From Paguma larvata (Eukaryota > Chordata > Mammalia > Carnivora > Viverridae), in assembly GCA_030068075.1 (NCBI GenBank), contig CM057836.1, positions 66,067,788 to 66,131,787 on the forward strand: a DNA stretch of 64,000 nt, in the 5' to 3' direction. Both the position numbers and the translations under genes were made by a program. Under the pieces are notes generated by a model. That model saw only the letters and a list, made by a program, of their open reading frames with translations, searched no databases and was not told the DNA's origin. Shown here in pieces: positions 46,641-58,060 of the stretch; the stretch's first letter is position 1, and every line of letters begins with the position of its first letter.

Positions 46641-48001
46641 TTATGAGTAAGAGGTCCTATAGTGCCCTCCAGTGCAATGTCTCTTGTTTACCAGAACTTG
46701 GTGCTTCAGGGGTGTCTCATGTGTGTTCTGTGTGCCCTACTGTTGTGGTTGAGCCACATTTTCTTTCAGTTCAGGCATCTTCAGTGACTTCTTTTTATCT
46801 GTTGTGGGCAGAGTTTGGTGTCTTGTTAGTGAGCCATTCTTGGGCTGACCTGGGCTTGAGTTGAGTCAGACCAGGTGTTTGCCTGAGCTGTGGTAGCACC
46901 AAACTGCAGGGTACTTGGCCTATATTTTCTTCTGAGAAGCTTTCATTGGTGGGCAGGGCCTGCTATTATACCTGATAACTGCCCCCAGGCCACTCCTGTG
47001 GCTCAAGTTGGACTGGTGTGTTTGGTTATCTTTCCCTCTCCCTGGGGCAAGAGTCACTTTGGAGTGGTGCTGCTGTCAGTGCTGCTTACCTACTTCCAGG
47101 CTGTGGAACCACTTTGGATAGAATCCTGCCAAGGGCATGTTGAAGGGTGTGGGTCTGTAGGAAAATGCAGGGGCAAAGCATGTGTTATCAGCAAGGTGTG
47201 TGCTGGTTCACTGTGGGAGGGGAACTGTACCAACCTAGGAAAACTCCTGTGGAGGCCAGCTGGGTTGGAGGAGTCATATCTGCAGAAGTGCATAGCGGGT
47301 GGGGCACCGTTATTAGCAAGCTGGGAAGAGGGTGTTAGCACTGCACTGAGTCCTGCAAACGTCCCCGTCTTCTAGGTTGGGACACTGTTGAGGGAAAAGG
47401 TTTTCATCAACTCCTTTTTTCCCCCTTGCAATCCCCAAAGATCTCTGCCTTGCAGCACATGCTCTGAGATTAGTAAATACCTTTCCTGTGTACCCCAGGT
47501 AATCTTCAAAGTGCTGCTTCTGTGCTGTATCTCAGAGGGTCTGTTTGTTGGCTATCCTTTAAGAGGAGAGTTTCCTCTTTACTTATGGCTTTCCTGGAGA
47601 AAGCCTGCTGATTTTTAAAGTTGTAGGTGCTAAGCCCTACTGATTGTAAGAACTCATGAAGCCAGTCTCCGCTGGTTTAAAGTCAAATGTTAGAGTGACT
47701 CATCATCCCACTTTCAGTCTCGGTCCCTAAGGTGCCTGGTCTTGGGTTCTGCTCCTCTCCCCTCTTTGTGCTGTTAGCATCTGTCCCTCCTGTTGATAGC
47801 CCCACTGGCTGTTACGCTCTTGATAGTGTCTCTGCCCTTCCTACCCTCTTCTCTGTGTCTCCTTCTCTACAATTAGCTGTGGAGAGTCTGTTCTGCCAGT
47901 CTTTGGGTTCTTTTCTGGGATATTTATACTGATATGGGTGCTATCTAGTTGTATTTGTGGGATAAGGTGAGTCCAAGGTCTTCCTACTCTTACATCTTCC
48001 A
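46640..48001 (-). promoter_or_regulatory. L1 5' UTR / decayed internal promoter
   Basis: GC-richer than the flanks, ending at the L1 5' terminus (complement of ACTCTTACATCTTCCAT near 48,000). A 161-residue plus-strand open frame (46890-47375) and a minus-strand frame at 47090-47341 lie here but have no known domain, and L1 5' UTRs often carry such frames by composition. No promoter activity can be inferred from the sequence. Confidence 0.55.
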
Positions 48002-49284
48002 TAGAAGTCCAAAAATTTGGCATGTAAGTTTACTAAGCAATGCTAAGCAAGGATCGAGTACTCAGAAATTCAAGAATGGAAGCAGAAAAAGAACACAATT
48101 TTTGATGGCAGAGAATTCGAGCAGCCGGGGATAAATATAAGAAAGGTCCAGATCATACCCAAAGAGAATAGAGGTTATTTTTTTGGCTATACTGGCTATA
48201 TATTTTGGCTATACAGATTTTAGTGACATGCTAAAGGAATTGGAGAAGGAATTGGAGATTAGTTTCAGGACTAAGTTTACATTGATTGGCTCATATATAA
48301 ACCTATAGTAAAATATTTGATTTAGAGAAGGTCGCAAAAATATTTGGCACAAAACAGTGTCTAGGACAATATCTATTCCACTATTTTCCAAATCCGCTGT
48401 TTTTCTCCCCATGGTGGTTCATTAGTCATTTGCTGTGAGAGGGAATTTGCAATTTTATTCCCTTTATGAAGACTTTGGATACAGATACCACAGCTGGGTA
48501 GGCACTGCTTAATTATTAAGGTCAAAATGCTGATGCCTTGAATGTGCAAAACCAGTGGAGCAAGCTTTTTTACAGAACGCCATATTTGTTTATGTGTTCT
48601 ATAAATAAGTTATATTTTATGTTTTATATCCCCCCAAATTAAAGTAGGCACTCCAAATAATATTACTTCATTTTAAATACAAAGTTATTAAGCAATAAAA
48701 ATAGATACAGGACTGAATTTGAGCACAAATGATATAAAATCATTTCCTAAAAATGTCATAAATAACATAACCTTATAAGCCCTGTGCTATCTCTTCATGA
48801 TCACTAACTTATTCAGTACTGTAAGCCTGTATTTATAATCTGAGGTCACAAGATGCTAGGGTAATTGATTCAAACATACTTTCTGACCACATTCTACATA
48901 CCATCAGTGGGCTATGCTTACAACTTAATCACAGTCTTGAGGCACAGAATGCCATCTTGTTTATTTTTCTTTTGGCTTGGTACTTGTTACCTTGCCTCTT
49001 TGCCTTACTAGTGTGTTTACCTCAACCTATAAAATGGAAATAACAACAGTAGTAACAATAACAACTACAACAATGGTACAAGGCAATAAAAACATTATAT
49101 GGTATTTTGCTAAAGATAAAAGATTTTTCAAGAGAAAAGAGCTTCGTAAATGGTAACATGTTGCTATTCACTTAAAATAAATAATTTGGGCATCAAACAA
49201 GTTATAGGTTGAGCAAAACTGGACCAAATCGAGCACTTGAACAATTTACTGTACATAGGAATGTGGAATAATACTTGATGATAC
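48002..49284. other. Anonymous stretch
   Basis: No gene or recognisable repeat. TGGCTATA recurs three times near 48183-48220. Confidence 0.5.
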
Positions 49285-49700
49285 ATTAATTTCCTAGGGC
49301 TGCTGTAAAAAATTAATGCAAATTGGTGGCTCAGAGTTGTGGAACGTTATTCTTGCATGGTTCTGGAGTCCCACTGTCTGAAATGAAGGTCTTGGCAGGG
49401 CATGCTTCCTGTGAAGGCTCTGCAAAGAATCTTCCCTTGCTTCTTCTTAGAATTTGGTAGCTCCAGGTAATCGTTGTCATTCTTTAACTTATAGTTCTAG
49501 TCTCTGTCTCTGTTGTCACATTGCTTCCTACCCTGTGTGTGTTTGTGTGATTCCAAATATCTCCCTACAGTGACATCAGTCATTAGATGTAGGCTCCACT
49601 GCAATCCAGTAAGACTTCACGTTAACTTGATTACACTTGCAAAGGTCCTCTTTCCACATCATGTTACAATCACTGCAGTTAGGACTTAAACGTATCTTCA
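49285..49700 (-). mobile_element. ERVL-MaLR LTR relic, antisense
   Basis: The left end TAATTTCCTAGGGCTGCTGT, then TCTGAAATGAAGGTCTTGGC, TGAAGGCTCTGCAAAGAATC and AAGACTTCACGTTAACTTGA follow MaLR (MLT1/MST-type) LTR order on the reverse strand. It is strongly diverged. Confidence 0.75.
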
Positions 49701-50729
49701 GAAGACATAAGTCAACCTACTATAGATGTATATCTGAATTAAGTGACAAAAGGACAGTCTCTTCTGTTGACAAGAAATTATCAATAGATGAGCAGCAAAG
49801 TAAAATTTATCACTGCTCACTCTTTTTGAATGGATAACTAGAAGGGTAAGTTCCTAAGCAGTTTCAAAGCAAGGAAAGATGCTGCAAAGTTTTTAATGGA
49901 AGAACAGGCAAAATGATGATGTGAGTACATACTCTCCTCATTGTTTTCAGATAATTTTTGAAAATTATAACCTGGTGCAGATAAATACAAAACAGTAAAT
50001 CTAGGGTCAATGAACAAGTGGATAGAAATTCAAATCATCATGTAGCATGTACTAATCAGGAATGGAATCAACATATAAAAACCCTTGAAATTACCAGACT
50101 AAAATTATTATCCTCCTTTAAAAAAAAGAAATTGCTCAGGACACAGATATTCCAGCAAAAGAGGAGACTGTAAATATGAAATGATGTTGTTACCATGGAA
50201 ATTATTTGAACTGACACGTTTGCACAGTATGTGACATTAAGACCCACAGGTACAAGGAAATAGAACCTTTTCATAGTAGCTTCAGTAGGCTGAAATGCTA
50301 TCCTTGTTTGACTTAACTCAGTAAAGAACATAGGAAACTTTTTTGAAAGGTCATAGATGTTACCTACTTTACCAAGTGGTTTCATTCTCTATTCTAATTA
50401 GCAAGAGAACATTTAGGTAAACTGTAAAGGGAGATTATCTCAGAGCTTCCCATTAATCTGTTGACCTATTTTAATTTTACTCTTTATATTCTTGGTCTAT
50501 ATGAAAATGGTATTTTGGAATACCAACATATGTATAATGATAGACATTTTTGTAAAACATAATTTGCATGCACTCCATATTCATAGAATAATGGATTCTA
50601 TTGATAGAGTTGATATTTCATTAGTATAATGAATTGTTAGAAATGTGAGGATTTCATGGGTTAGGTGTCAGATTGGAAGCCCCACCATCAAGGGGCTTAC
50701 TTAAATTATTGTAATGGTTAAATGTTATG
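49701..50729. other. Anonymous stretch
   Basis: No gene or recognisable repeat. Confidence 0.5.
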
Positions 50730-51060
50730 TACCAAATTGACTAGTCTATGGTGCCCAGTTACATGGTATGCCACTAGTCTCAATGTTCTGAAAGTATTTT
50801 GTGGATGTGATTAACATCTATTATCAATTGAGTGAAGTAAAGAGATTAGCTAAGGATTACCCACATTTTGAAAGGTAATCAGTTGAAAACCTTAAGAGCA
50901 AAAACTGAGGTTTCCAATAGGAGAAGGAATTCTGCCTCGAGACTGTAATATAGAAATCCTGCTTGGGCTTCCAGCTTGCCGACCTGCTTTACGGATTTTA
51001 GATTTCTAGATATGTCCTATTGGTTGTGTTTCTCTAGAGAATCCGGACGGACACAGTTGG
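50730..51060 (+). mobile_element. Ancient dispersed mammalian repeat, family uncertain
   Basis: AATGGTTAAATGTTATGTAC at the left and CCTATTGGTTGTGTTTCTCT with AGAGAATCCGG at the right resemble the two ends of an old mammalian repeat with the ending CCTATTGGTTCTGTTTCTCT. I cannot name the family safely. Confidence 0.55.
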
Positions 51061-52974
51061 TTTAGACTACTTTTGAACATACTCAGCTTTGAAGTTTAGA
51101 GATAATTCTAAATTTATGATAGTGCTGAAATATTGCAACAGCTACTATGATCCCCATATCCACTCTAGGACAGTATATGGTGTGCTGAGATGCAGACAGG
51201 AACAAAGTTATTCGAGCATGCTTCCATATGTAGCACCAGAATCTTGAAAGCAATTATCGGTCCTACCTACTTGGGTCAACTGTCTTCTCAACAGTAAAAC
51301 TGAACTATATTTTGATATTTAAGAGGTTCTTTAATTTAGGGCTTTATAATGACAGCAAAAAGTTAAGTTGAGAATGACAACCTATAGTCTGGAATAACAT
51401 TACATATGAAATAAACATAAAATACATACAGATTGTTCACAGATAAAAGAAACATATGTAATTTACAAAAAAAGATATTTTGTAGTTCTAATGTCTGTTT
51501 TCCAACTAGGTAATGCAAAGAACCAGGTCTTACCCAGACCATCACTTTTATTGTCCTGGTTCTGTATATGAAGGAAATGGTCCTTGATTTTCGTGACCTT
51601 TCACAGCATTCATTGTCCGCCTTGGCAATGTTGCTTCCTTATTCATTAAGGTTATTAATCTGAATGTAGATAATTCTCAATGTATCTGTCTGTATTTTCT
51701 TAAGAAAATTGGAATTTAGATGCACTGTATTCTTTTTCTTTGTTTCTTGGTATCCTGGCGTGACATTTATTTACTCAGAAATACTTCCTGAATGCTTATG
51801 CTGGATACTGTGTGAGACCGTGGATGAACAAGATAGATGTGGTTCTTGTACTAGTCACATTGACAATTCCTGCATAAATAAAGGGCCTGCTAGAATGAAA
51901 GTCATGTTGGCCTTCTTTAACATGTTGTCTTCTAAATGCCTGCAAATCACTTGGTAAAAGTCTGTCTATACATTGAGCCTCTTCTCTGTAAGAGGTTTAG
52001 GTTGGGGAAATAGTCTTCGCTTCCTAAGATGGTTTCTCTGGGACATTAACAAAATTCCTTTTGGTGTTTTGAAATAGGTGGTAGCCTACAGTTTAAATAT
52101 TTCATGCCTTCCTGTGTAGAATTCCTTTCTTCTTTTTAGAAAGTGGACTCTTTAGAAACCTTATAAACCTTGTATTAAAAGGAGGATGGCTTTTTAAAAT
52201 GCTACGTCCTGAGTTGTCAATTATATTTTGGCATTTCCTCTGTGCTGAAATCCAAATTACCAGGTGGAGGAAGAATAGAGTAGTTCATTGGAATTCTGTC
52301 TTATAATGGAAAATAAAATTCCATGTGTAACCACTAGAATATTAAAATATGCTCTTACAAAAGGAATATTTGAATTAAAATTAATCTTTTTTAAAAAACA
52401 AAATTATAGAAATTAAAGATAAAATAGAGAAGTGCCTTCAAAAGGGTTCTGTAAGGTTCTAGTTATATTTTCCCAAATGGTGATGTAAGTACTTAAAAAT
52501 AATAATACTCTCATGGTTTGTTATTCTCCAGGGATACTCTGACCATTGGAGTAATACTGTTAATTGATAGTGTTGGAAGTGAAAGGCCCTGAGAATGAAA
52601 ATTCAAGTGTTGCTAAATTTTCCCTGAGGTTTTAATCACTCTTTCTCTTTTCTTTCCACTTTACTGCCAGTGTCTACTTTGTGTTTGTACAAATCTTTGT
52701 CTAGATACTTTGTCTATTTCCAAATAGTATCTTGTTTTTGTATCTCTGAACTTATTTTAAAGCTTTTTCTCTCCATTTCCAATATGTGTAATATCATTTT
52801 CTTTTTTCACTGCCAAACATCTTGGTTGAAATTTTTATACTAATTCTATCAGTGTTTCACTGTTTACTAATTTCTAGTCCTCAAAAACAGGAATTTATTC
52901 CCTGGAGCACTACAGAAATGAAGTTGTATCCTCCATTGCCTCAAATCAAATTTAGTCTTTTTCTTAGTAGTATT
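51061..52974. other. Anonymous AT-rich stretch
   Basis: No gene found. The segment near 51770-51870 resembles decayed dispersed repeat (GCTGGATACTGTGTGAGACC), with low support. Confidence 0.5.
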
Positions 52975-53115
52975 ATATAGTTACCTATTGCTGCATAGCA
53001 AGTTATCAAAACAAGTTGTTAGGTCAGCCCACATTCAAGGGAAGGATTACATAAAGGCATGAATACCAGAAGGTGAAGATCACTAGAGGCCATAAGGATC
53101 TGCCATAAGGATCAT
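52975..53115 (+). mobile_element. Ancient repeat, probably same family as 41760, mid-deleted
   Basis: AGTTACCTATTGCTGCATAG and AGGTCAGCCCACATTCAAGG are left- and right-part blocks placed only about 40 bp apart. The right edge carries a 13-bp tandem duplication (GCCATAAGGATCT, 53089-53114, last base different). Confidence 0.4.
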
Positions 53116-53411
53116 TTATTGAATATCTTTTATCCGAGAGTGATACCATCATTTTCAAAGTTGTTCTGGCCTGAAAGCTGAGATTTAATTTTGGTTCTAG
53201 TTTCTCTCTCTGTCTTCCATTTTTCATCTGTTTCTGTACTTGTGTCATAGTGGAAATAAAAAAAAGCCAAATTACAGTCCTAGCAATTCTACCCATCTTT
53301 GGAAGTCATTTAAATGGTCTAGGATACGGTTTCTTCATAAATAAAATGAGGTCTGATACTAAGTGATACTAAGTTTTCCTGCGTGAGTCTATTTCTTTTC
53401 TTTTTCCACTT

Positions 53412-53760
53412 CAAACAAACCAGACTATTATTTTCATTTTGCCATTTGCCCACTCAAGGTTCTATAGTAACTTCCATTTGCCTACAAGATAAAAGCCAAA
53501 AAAGACCTTGGTGTGGTATTAAAGACTCTCCCCAGTCTCACCCAAACTCTATCCCCAACTTCATCTTGGATTCTACTACTATAAGGACTCTCAAGCTATG
53601 GCTAGACTAAGCTCTCAACTTATCATACCTTGTTGTTTCTTTTCCCCTCTGTTCTGTTTAAATTATATTCCTTGCCTAATTATTTTCCATACTTTCCCTC
53701 TGCTCTATAATTCCTACCTGTTTTTCAGAGCCCAGCTGAACTGTTATCTTTATAATGAAG
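53412..53760 (+). mobile_element. L2 (LINE2) relic, sense
   Basis: ACTTCCATTTGCCTACAAGA, AAGCCAAAAAAGACCTTGGT and CAGAGCCCAGCTGAACTGTT follow L2 3' region order. Frames are long lost. Confidence 0.65.
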
Positions 53761-53761
53761 A

Positions 53762-53960
53762 TATTAGTGTATTGGTTTTGGGTTCAGAAAGACTAGGGTT
53801 CATATTTTGGCATTCTACATATAAGCTTTGTTACTTATACGTGTTTAAAGTCTTTGGGTCTCATCTTTAAAATAAAAATATTCACATCTTGCTCATGGTT
53901 ACCGTGAAGCTTACTTAAGATAATGTGTGTCAAATGCTTAATAGGATTTGGTCTCTGGTT
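53762..53960 (-). mobile_element. MIR SINE relic, antisense, abutting the L2
   Basis: GGTTTTGGGTTCAGAAAGAC, then GGGTCTCATCTTTAAAATAA and CCGTGAAGCTTACTTAAGAT reproduce MIR in antisense order. Confidence 0.75.
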
Positions 53961-54440
53961 AAGTGACAAAGGACACAAAAAGTTATCGACCTGACTTTTT
54001 CTAATCTGTGTTAATTTTTCTTGACATTATAATAATATAGCATGTTGTTTGTTAGTCCCACTTAGCACATTTTTTGTGCCTTTCATGATTAACTAGTTTT
54101 TCCTCTGCATAAGTCTTTTTATGCCCTAGATAAATTTTTCTCAAAGGCAGTAACCCTGCTTTATATTATATGTTTCTCTCATCATCTAGAACAGTACTTT
54201 GCATCACATTGATTTCCTTCCTTTCCTTTCCCTAAATTTGTCATCCATGATGCTGCGAATATGTACTTTTCCCTCAGCTATTCATTTCATTCTGAACCTA
54301 TTTTTTTAAAATTCTTTTTGGCTCAGCTTTGATTGTCTCAATTACTCATTCAACAGGTACTCATTGAGAGCCTACAGTATGCTAGGCACAGTGCCGTGCT
54401 CTGAGGATACACTGATGAGCTAAAATCAATAGATCTTCAT
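53961..54440. other. Anonymous, possible old repeat at the right
   Basis: No gene. The part 54340-54420 (AGCCTACAGTATGCTAGGCA) resembles an ancient repeat found widely in mammals, low confidence. Confidence 0.45.
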
Positions 54441-55054
54441 TGTAGTTTTGATTTGTATTTCCCTGACGAAGAGTGATGTTGAGCATCTTCTCATGTGTCT
54501 GTTAGCCATCTGGATGTTTTCTTTAGAAAAGTGTCTATTTGTGTCTTTTGCCCATTTATTTACTGGAATATTTGTGTTTTTGGTGTTGAGTTTTGGAATT
54601 TCTTTATAGATTTTAGATACTAACCTTTATCGATATGTCGCTTGGAAATATCTTCTCTCATTCCATCATTTGCCTTTTAGTTTTGTTGATTGTTTCCTCC
54701 ATTATGCAGAGGCTTTTTATCTTGATGAGGTCTCAATAGTTCATTTTTTATTTTATTTCCCTTGCCTCAGGAGACATGTTAAGGAAGAAGTTGATGTGGC
54801 TGAGGACAAAGAGATTGCTTCCTATTTTCTCCTGTAGGATTTTGATAGTTTCCTGTCTCACATTAGGTATTTCATATATTTTGAATTTTTGTGTATAGTA
54901 TAAGAAAGTAGTCCAGATTCATTCTTGTATATGTCGTTGTCCAGTTTTCCTAACATCATTTGTTGAAGAGACTTTCTTTTTTCCCATTGGATAATCTTTC
55001 CTTCTTTGTCAAAGATTAGTTAGTCATGTATTTGTGGGTCCATTTCAGGGTTCT

Positions 55055-55753
55055 CTATTCCATTGATCTATGTGTCTCGTTTTTGTATATCAATTTCATA
55101 CTGTCTTGATGATTATAGTTTGTATAATATGGCTTAATGTCTGGAACTTTGATGCCTCCAGCTTTGGTTTTCTTTTTCAACATTACTTTAGCTATTTGGG
55201 GTCTTTCGTGGTTCCATACAAATTCTAGGATTGTTTGTTCTAGCTCTGTGAACAATGCTGGTGTTATTTTGATAGGGATTGCATTGCACGTGTAGATTGC
55301 TTTGGGTAGTATTGACATTTTAACTATATTCTTCCCATCCATGAGCATGAATGTTCCTCAATTTCTTTGGTCTCCTTCAGTTTCTTTCATAAACTTTCTA
55401 TAGTTTTCAGCATACAGATTTTTTACCTCTTTGGTTCGGTTTATTCCTAGGTATCTTAATTTTTTTTTGGTGCAATTGTAAATGGGATCTATTTTATACT
55501 TTCTGTGACTTCATTATTGGTGTATAGCGATGCAACAAATTTCTCTGCATTGATATTATACCCTGTCACTTTGCTGAATTGATATATCAGCTCTAGTAGT
55601 TATTTTGGTGGAGACTTTCAGGTTTTCTATGTAGAATATCATGTAATCTGTGAAGAGGGAAAGATTGATTCCTTCCTTGTCATTTTGGATGCCTTTTAAT
55701 TCTTTTTCTTGTCTTATTTCTAAGGCTAAGACTTGAAGTATTATGTTGAACAA
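55055..55753 (-). pseudogene. L1 reverse transcriptase remnant with a mutated catalytic box
   Basis: Two minus-strand frames (55055-55348 and 55556-55753) cover the ORF2 palm and thumb. The palm frame reads [17 protein letters not shown]: the usual FADD box is FTDY here, so one catalytic aspartate has been replaced by Tyr. The thumb-side frame has [24 protein letters not shown] spacing with [13 protein letters not shown]. Inactive. Confidence 0.8.
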
Positions 55754-56139
55754 TACTGGTGAGAGCGGGTATCCCTTGTATTCTTGATATTAGGGGGAAA
55801 GCTCTCAGTTTTTCTCTATTGAAGATGATTATTAGCTGTAGGGCTTTCATACAAGGGTTTTATGATTTTAAGTTATGTTCCTTCTATCCCTACTTTCTTG
55901 AGGGTTTTTATCAAGAAAGGATGCTGTATTTTTTCAGATGCTTCTTACTGATTCTTCCATTAATGTGGTGTATCACATTGATTGATTTGTGAATATTGAA
56001 CTAGCCCTGCAGCTGAGGTATAAATTCTAGTTGATCATGGTGAATAATTCTTTTAATGTACACTCCCGTCAGAATGGCGAAAATTAACAAGTCAGTAAAG
56101 AACGGATGTTGGTGAGGATCCAGAGAAAGGGGAACCCTC

Positions 56140-56577
56140 TTGAATTGTTGGAAGGAATGCAAACTGGTACAGCCACTCTGGAAAACAGTGTGGGGGTTCC
56201 TCAAAAAATTAAAAAGAGAGCTACCCTACAACCCAGCAATTGTGCTACTAAAATTATCCAAAGGATACAAAAATGCTGTTTCAAAGGGACATATGCATCC
56301 CGATATTTGTAGCAGCATTATCAATAATAGCCAAATTATGGAAAGAGCCCAAATGTCCAAATGTCCATTGACTGATGTATGCATAAAGAAGATGTGGTGT
56401 ATATATATGTTTGTGTGTGTGTGTGTGTTTGTGTGTGTGATGGAATATTACTTGGCAATGAAAAAGAATGAAATCTTGCTATTTGCAACAACATGGATGG
56501 AACTAGAGTGTATTACGAGGAAGTCCATGCCACATGGAGAAGTCACACATAATGTTCTGGCTCACAGACTTAGCTAA
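56140..56577 (+). pseudogene. L1 ORF2 C-terminal remnant, sense arm
   Basis: A 145-residue frame starts with the ORF2 end block [20 protein letters not shown] and contains a valine-rich stretch encoded by the GT microsatellite (about 56400-56440). It continues past the L1 edge into a different repeat, so its end is artificial. Confidence 0.8.
56396..56440. repeat. TA/GT microsatellite inside an L1
   Basis: TA units pass into GT units with one TTTG interruption, after AGAAGATGTGGTG. It is in the same ORF2 site as the other L1 microsatellites. Confidence 0.9.
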
Positions 56578-56700
56578 ACCAGAATCAATCACCAGACATG
56601 AGAGTGAGGAAACTGTTAAGATGACTCCGACACTAGTCACTGATTGCAACACTAGTCACTGTGTGAACCACTTAATTGAGCATGGTTGCCTCCCAGAACT
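56518..56700 (+). mobile_element. Probable MaLR-type LTR fragment
   Basis: GAGGAAGTCCATGCCACATG, CCAGACATGAGAGTGAGGAA and TGCCTCCCAGAACTGTGAAG look like the 3' part of an old mammalian LTR. The (GAT)n array begins at its end. Family uncertain. Confidence 0.5.
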
Positions 56701-56704
56701 GTGA

Positions 56705-56706
<2 letters not shown>

Positions 56707-56748
<42 letters not shown>

Positions 56749-56757
56749 GATGATGAT
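56707..56757. repeat. (GAT)n microsatellite
   Basis: About fifteen ATG/GAT units with one GAA interruption near the right. It creates histidine- and serine-rich shadow frames that are not genes. Confidence 0.95.
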
Positions 56758-57679
56758 AGAGGATTGTTGTACTTAGACACCTGTAAGGCTTTCCTAAAAT
56801 GGCTTGGGTGGATGGTTTTGGCAATACATTTCTCTTGAAAACAAAACAAAAATGGGCTTTCACTTTACTTCTAGTCAGTTCCATGTAAAAGTAACAGCAA
56901 TCAAAATTCTTGAAAAAACCTAGTTTTTAACATTGAAAAAACCTAGTTTTTGAGATTGTAATCTTTTCTTTATTGGTTTCTTTGATCTCCCCATACCCTT
57001 CTCTCTCATGTTAATGGTAACTATTTTATTACTATCTGACATAATGCATTTGTGGTGAAGGAAATGCCCTTAATACTATTTTTGCCAGTATGTTCAGTCT
57101 ATGTATGGTAGGCATAAATATAATCTGCTGATGTTTTTACTTGTTGCCACCCCACTCTCAACCTCACTCAGAATAAAATAGTAATGCTGTAAACTTCTTC
57201 AACCTAGCAGCGTTCTCAATAATCAGATTTTCAATACACCTGGATTTCAGGCAATAGACAGTGGGTAGCAACCTCTCTTAGTATAGTTGAATTTCCTTTT
57301 GTCTCTGCCTACAGATTGGGTGGCTCAGGCCTGAGTTTAACTATTTCTTACAGATTTTTGCTGAAAATGTGAAGAAACCAACAATCACTGATCAACATTT
57401 TGAATCTTTTCCATCATCTTCCCTAGAGTTACAGACTTGTTAGGTATGTGGTTTGCTTTGGTTGGATCAAGAATTAACCCAAAATCTGTGCCATCATGAG
57501 ACAAGAGTCAATAGGTTTATACTGCAAGAACTATATCCTTGTCACCTGATGCCTGTCACAGGCACTAAGTCATTACCTAGTTTCATTTGTTTTTTGTTTT
57601 TAACTTTTATCATTTAAGCACCCACTTCCAGGTATGTACATTCTGAATTACTCTGAATTAAGTTCTACTATGAGTAATA
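56758..57679. other. Anonymous, with a 23-bp tandem duplication
   Basis: No gene. The unit TTGAAAAAACCTAGTTTTT plus four bases is repeated in tandem (56910-56932 and 56933-56955), almost unchanged. Confidence 0.55.
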
Positions 57680-58060
57680 GATAAATCAAAGTAACAGTAG
57701 CTTCCAAAAGGTAGAAGTATATTTTTATCTAACCTATAGAATACTCCAAAGGTAGGCAACCCAGTATTGTATGATAGTTGCCTGGTTATCTAGATAGAGA
57801 TCTTTTGATCTTGTTGCTCTAACATTTTTAACCTGTTCCCTCATGATCCAAGAGAGCTGCTTGAGCTCTAGTCATTGCGCTCACTTTGTAGCCAATAGTA
57901 AGGAGAAAGGGAGCAAAGAAAAGCATGCCTACTTCATTTAAAGGTATGTATTAGAAGTTGTGCACAAAGCTTCCATTTATGTTCCATTTTCTAGCAATGA
58001 GTCACCTGGCTACACTTAGCTAGAAGGTGGGAAATGTCTTTATTGTGGGTGGTCATGTGT
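57680..58060 (+). mobile_element. Ancient dispersed repeat, family uncertain
   Basis: AAGGTAGGCAACCCAGTATT, ATGATCCAAGAGAGCTGCTT and GAGTCACCTGGCTACACTTA resemble an old mammalian repeat with the block TGTGTCACATGGCCACCCCT. I cannot assign it further. Confidence 0.5.

Larger units (their letters stand above)
42362..48001 (-). mobile_element. Long antisense L1, 5' end present, 3' end missing
   Basis: The element starts abruptly within ORF2 (GTCCCAAGAGTTTATTTTTG) without a poly-T or 3' UTR. It runs through ORF2 to about 45.3 kb, ORF1 about 45.64-46.64 kb, and the 5' UTR to a 5' end that reads CCTACTCTTACATCTTCCAT. It is about 5.6 kb, unbroken by other insertions but full of stops. Missing 3' sequence with an intact 5' end is the reverse of usual L1 truncation, which suggests a later deletion or rearrangement at the left edge. 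Confidence 0.9.
54441..56517 (+). mobile_element. Second L1 with a twin-priming inversion, 3' end lost
   Basis: From 54441 to about 56062 the sequence is L1 ORF2 in antisense, ending at its 5' truncation (GGTGAATAATTCTTTTAATG). At about 56063 it switches to sense ORF2 (CGTCAGAATGGCGAAAATTA) through ATGGATGGAACTAGAGTGTA at 56511. The left end of the antisense part (TGTAGTTTTGATTTGTATTT) is the ORF2 neighbour of the sense start, with a small gap, as twin priming predicts. The 3' UTR and tail are missing, and a different repeat starts at 56518. Confidence 0.88.

Noticed and set aside
46890..47375. 161-residue plus-strand open frame
   Set aside because: It lies in the antisense L1 5' UTR, has no recognisable domain, and the opposite strand also has open frames; GC-richer composition explains it.
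56652..56884. Histidine- and serine-rich open frames
   Set aside because: They are translations of the (GAT)n microsatellite.
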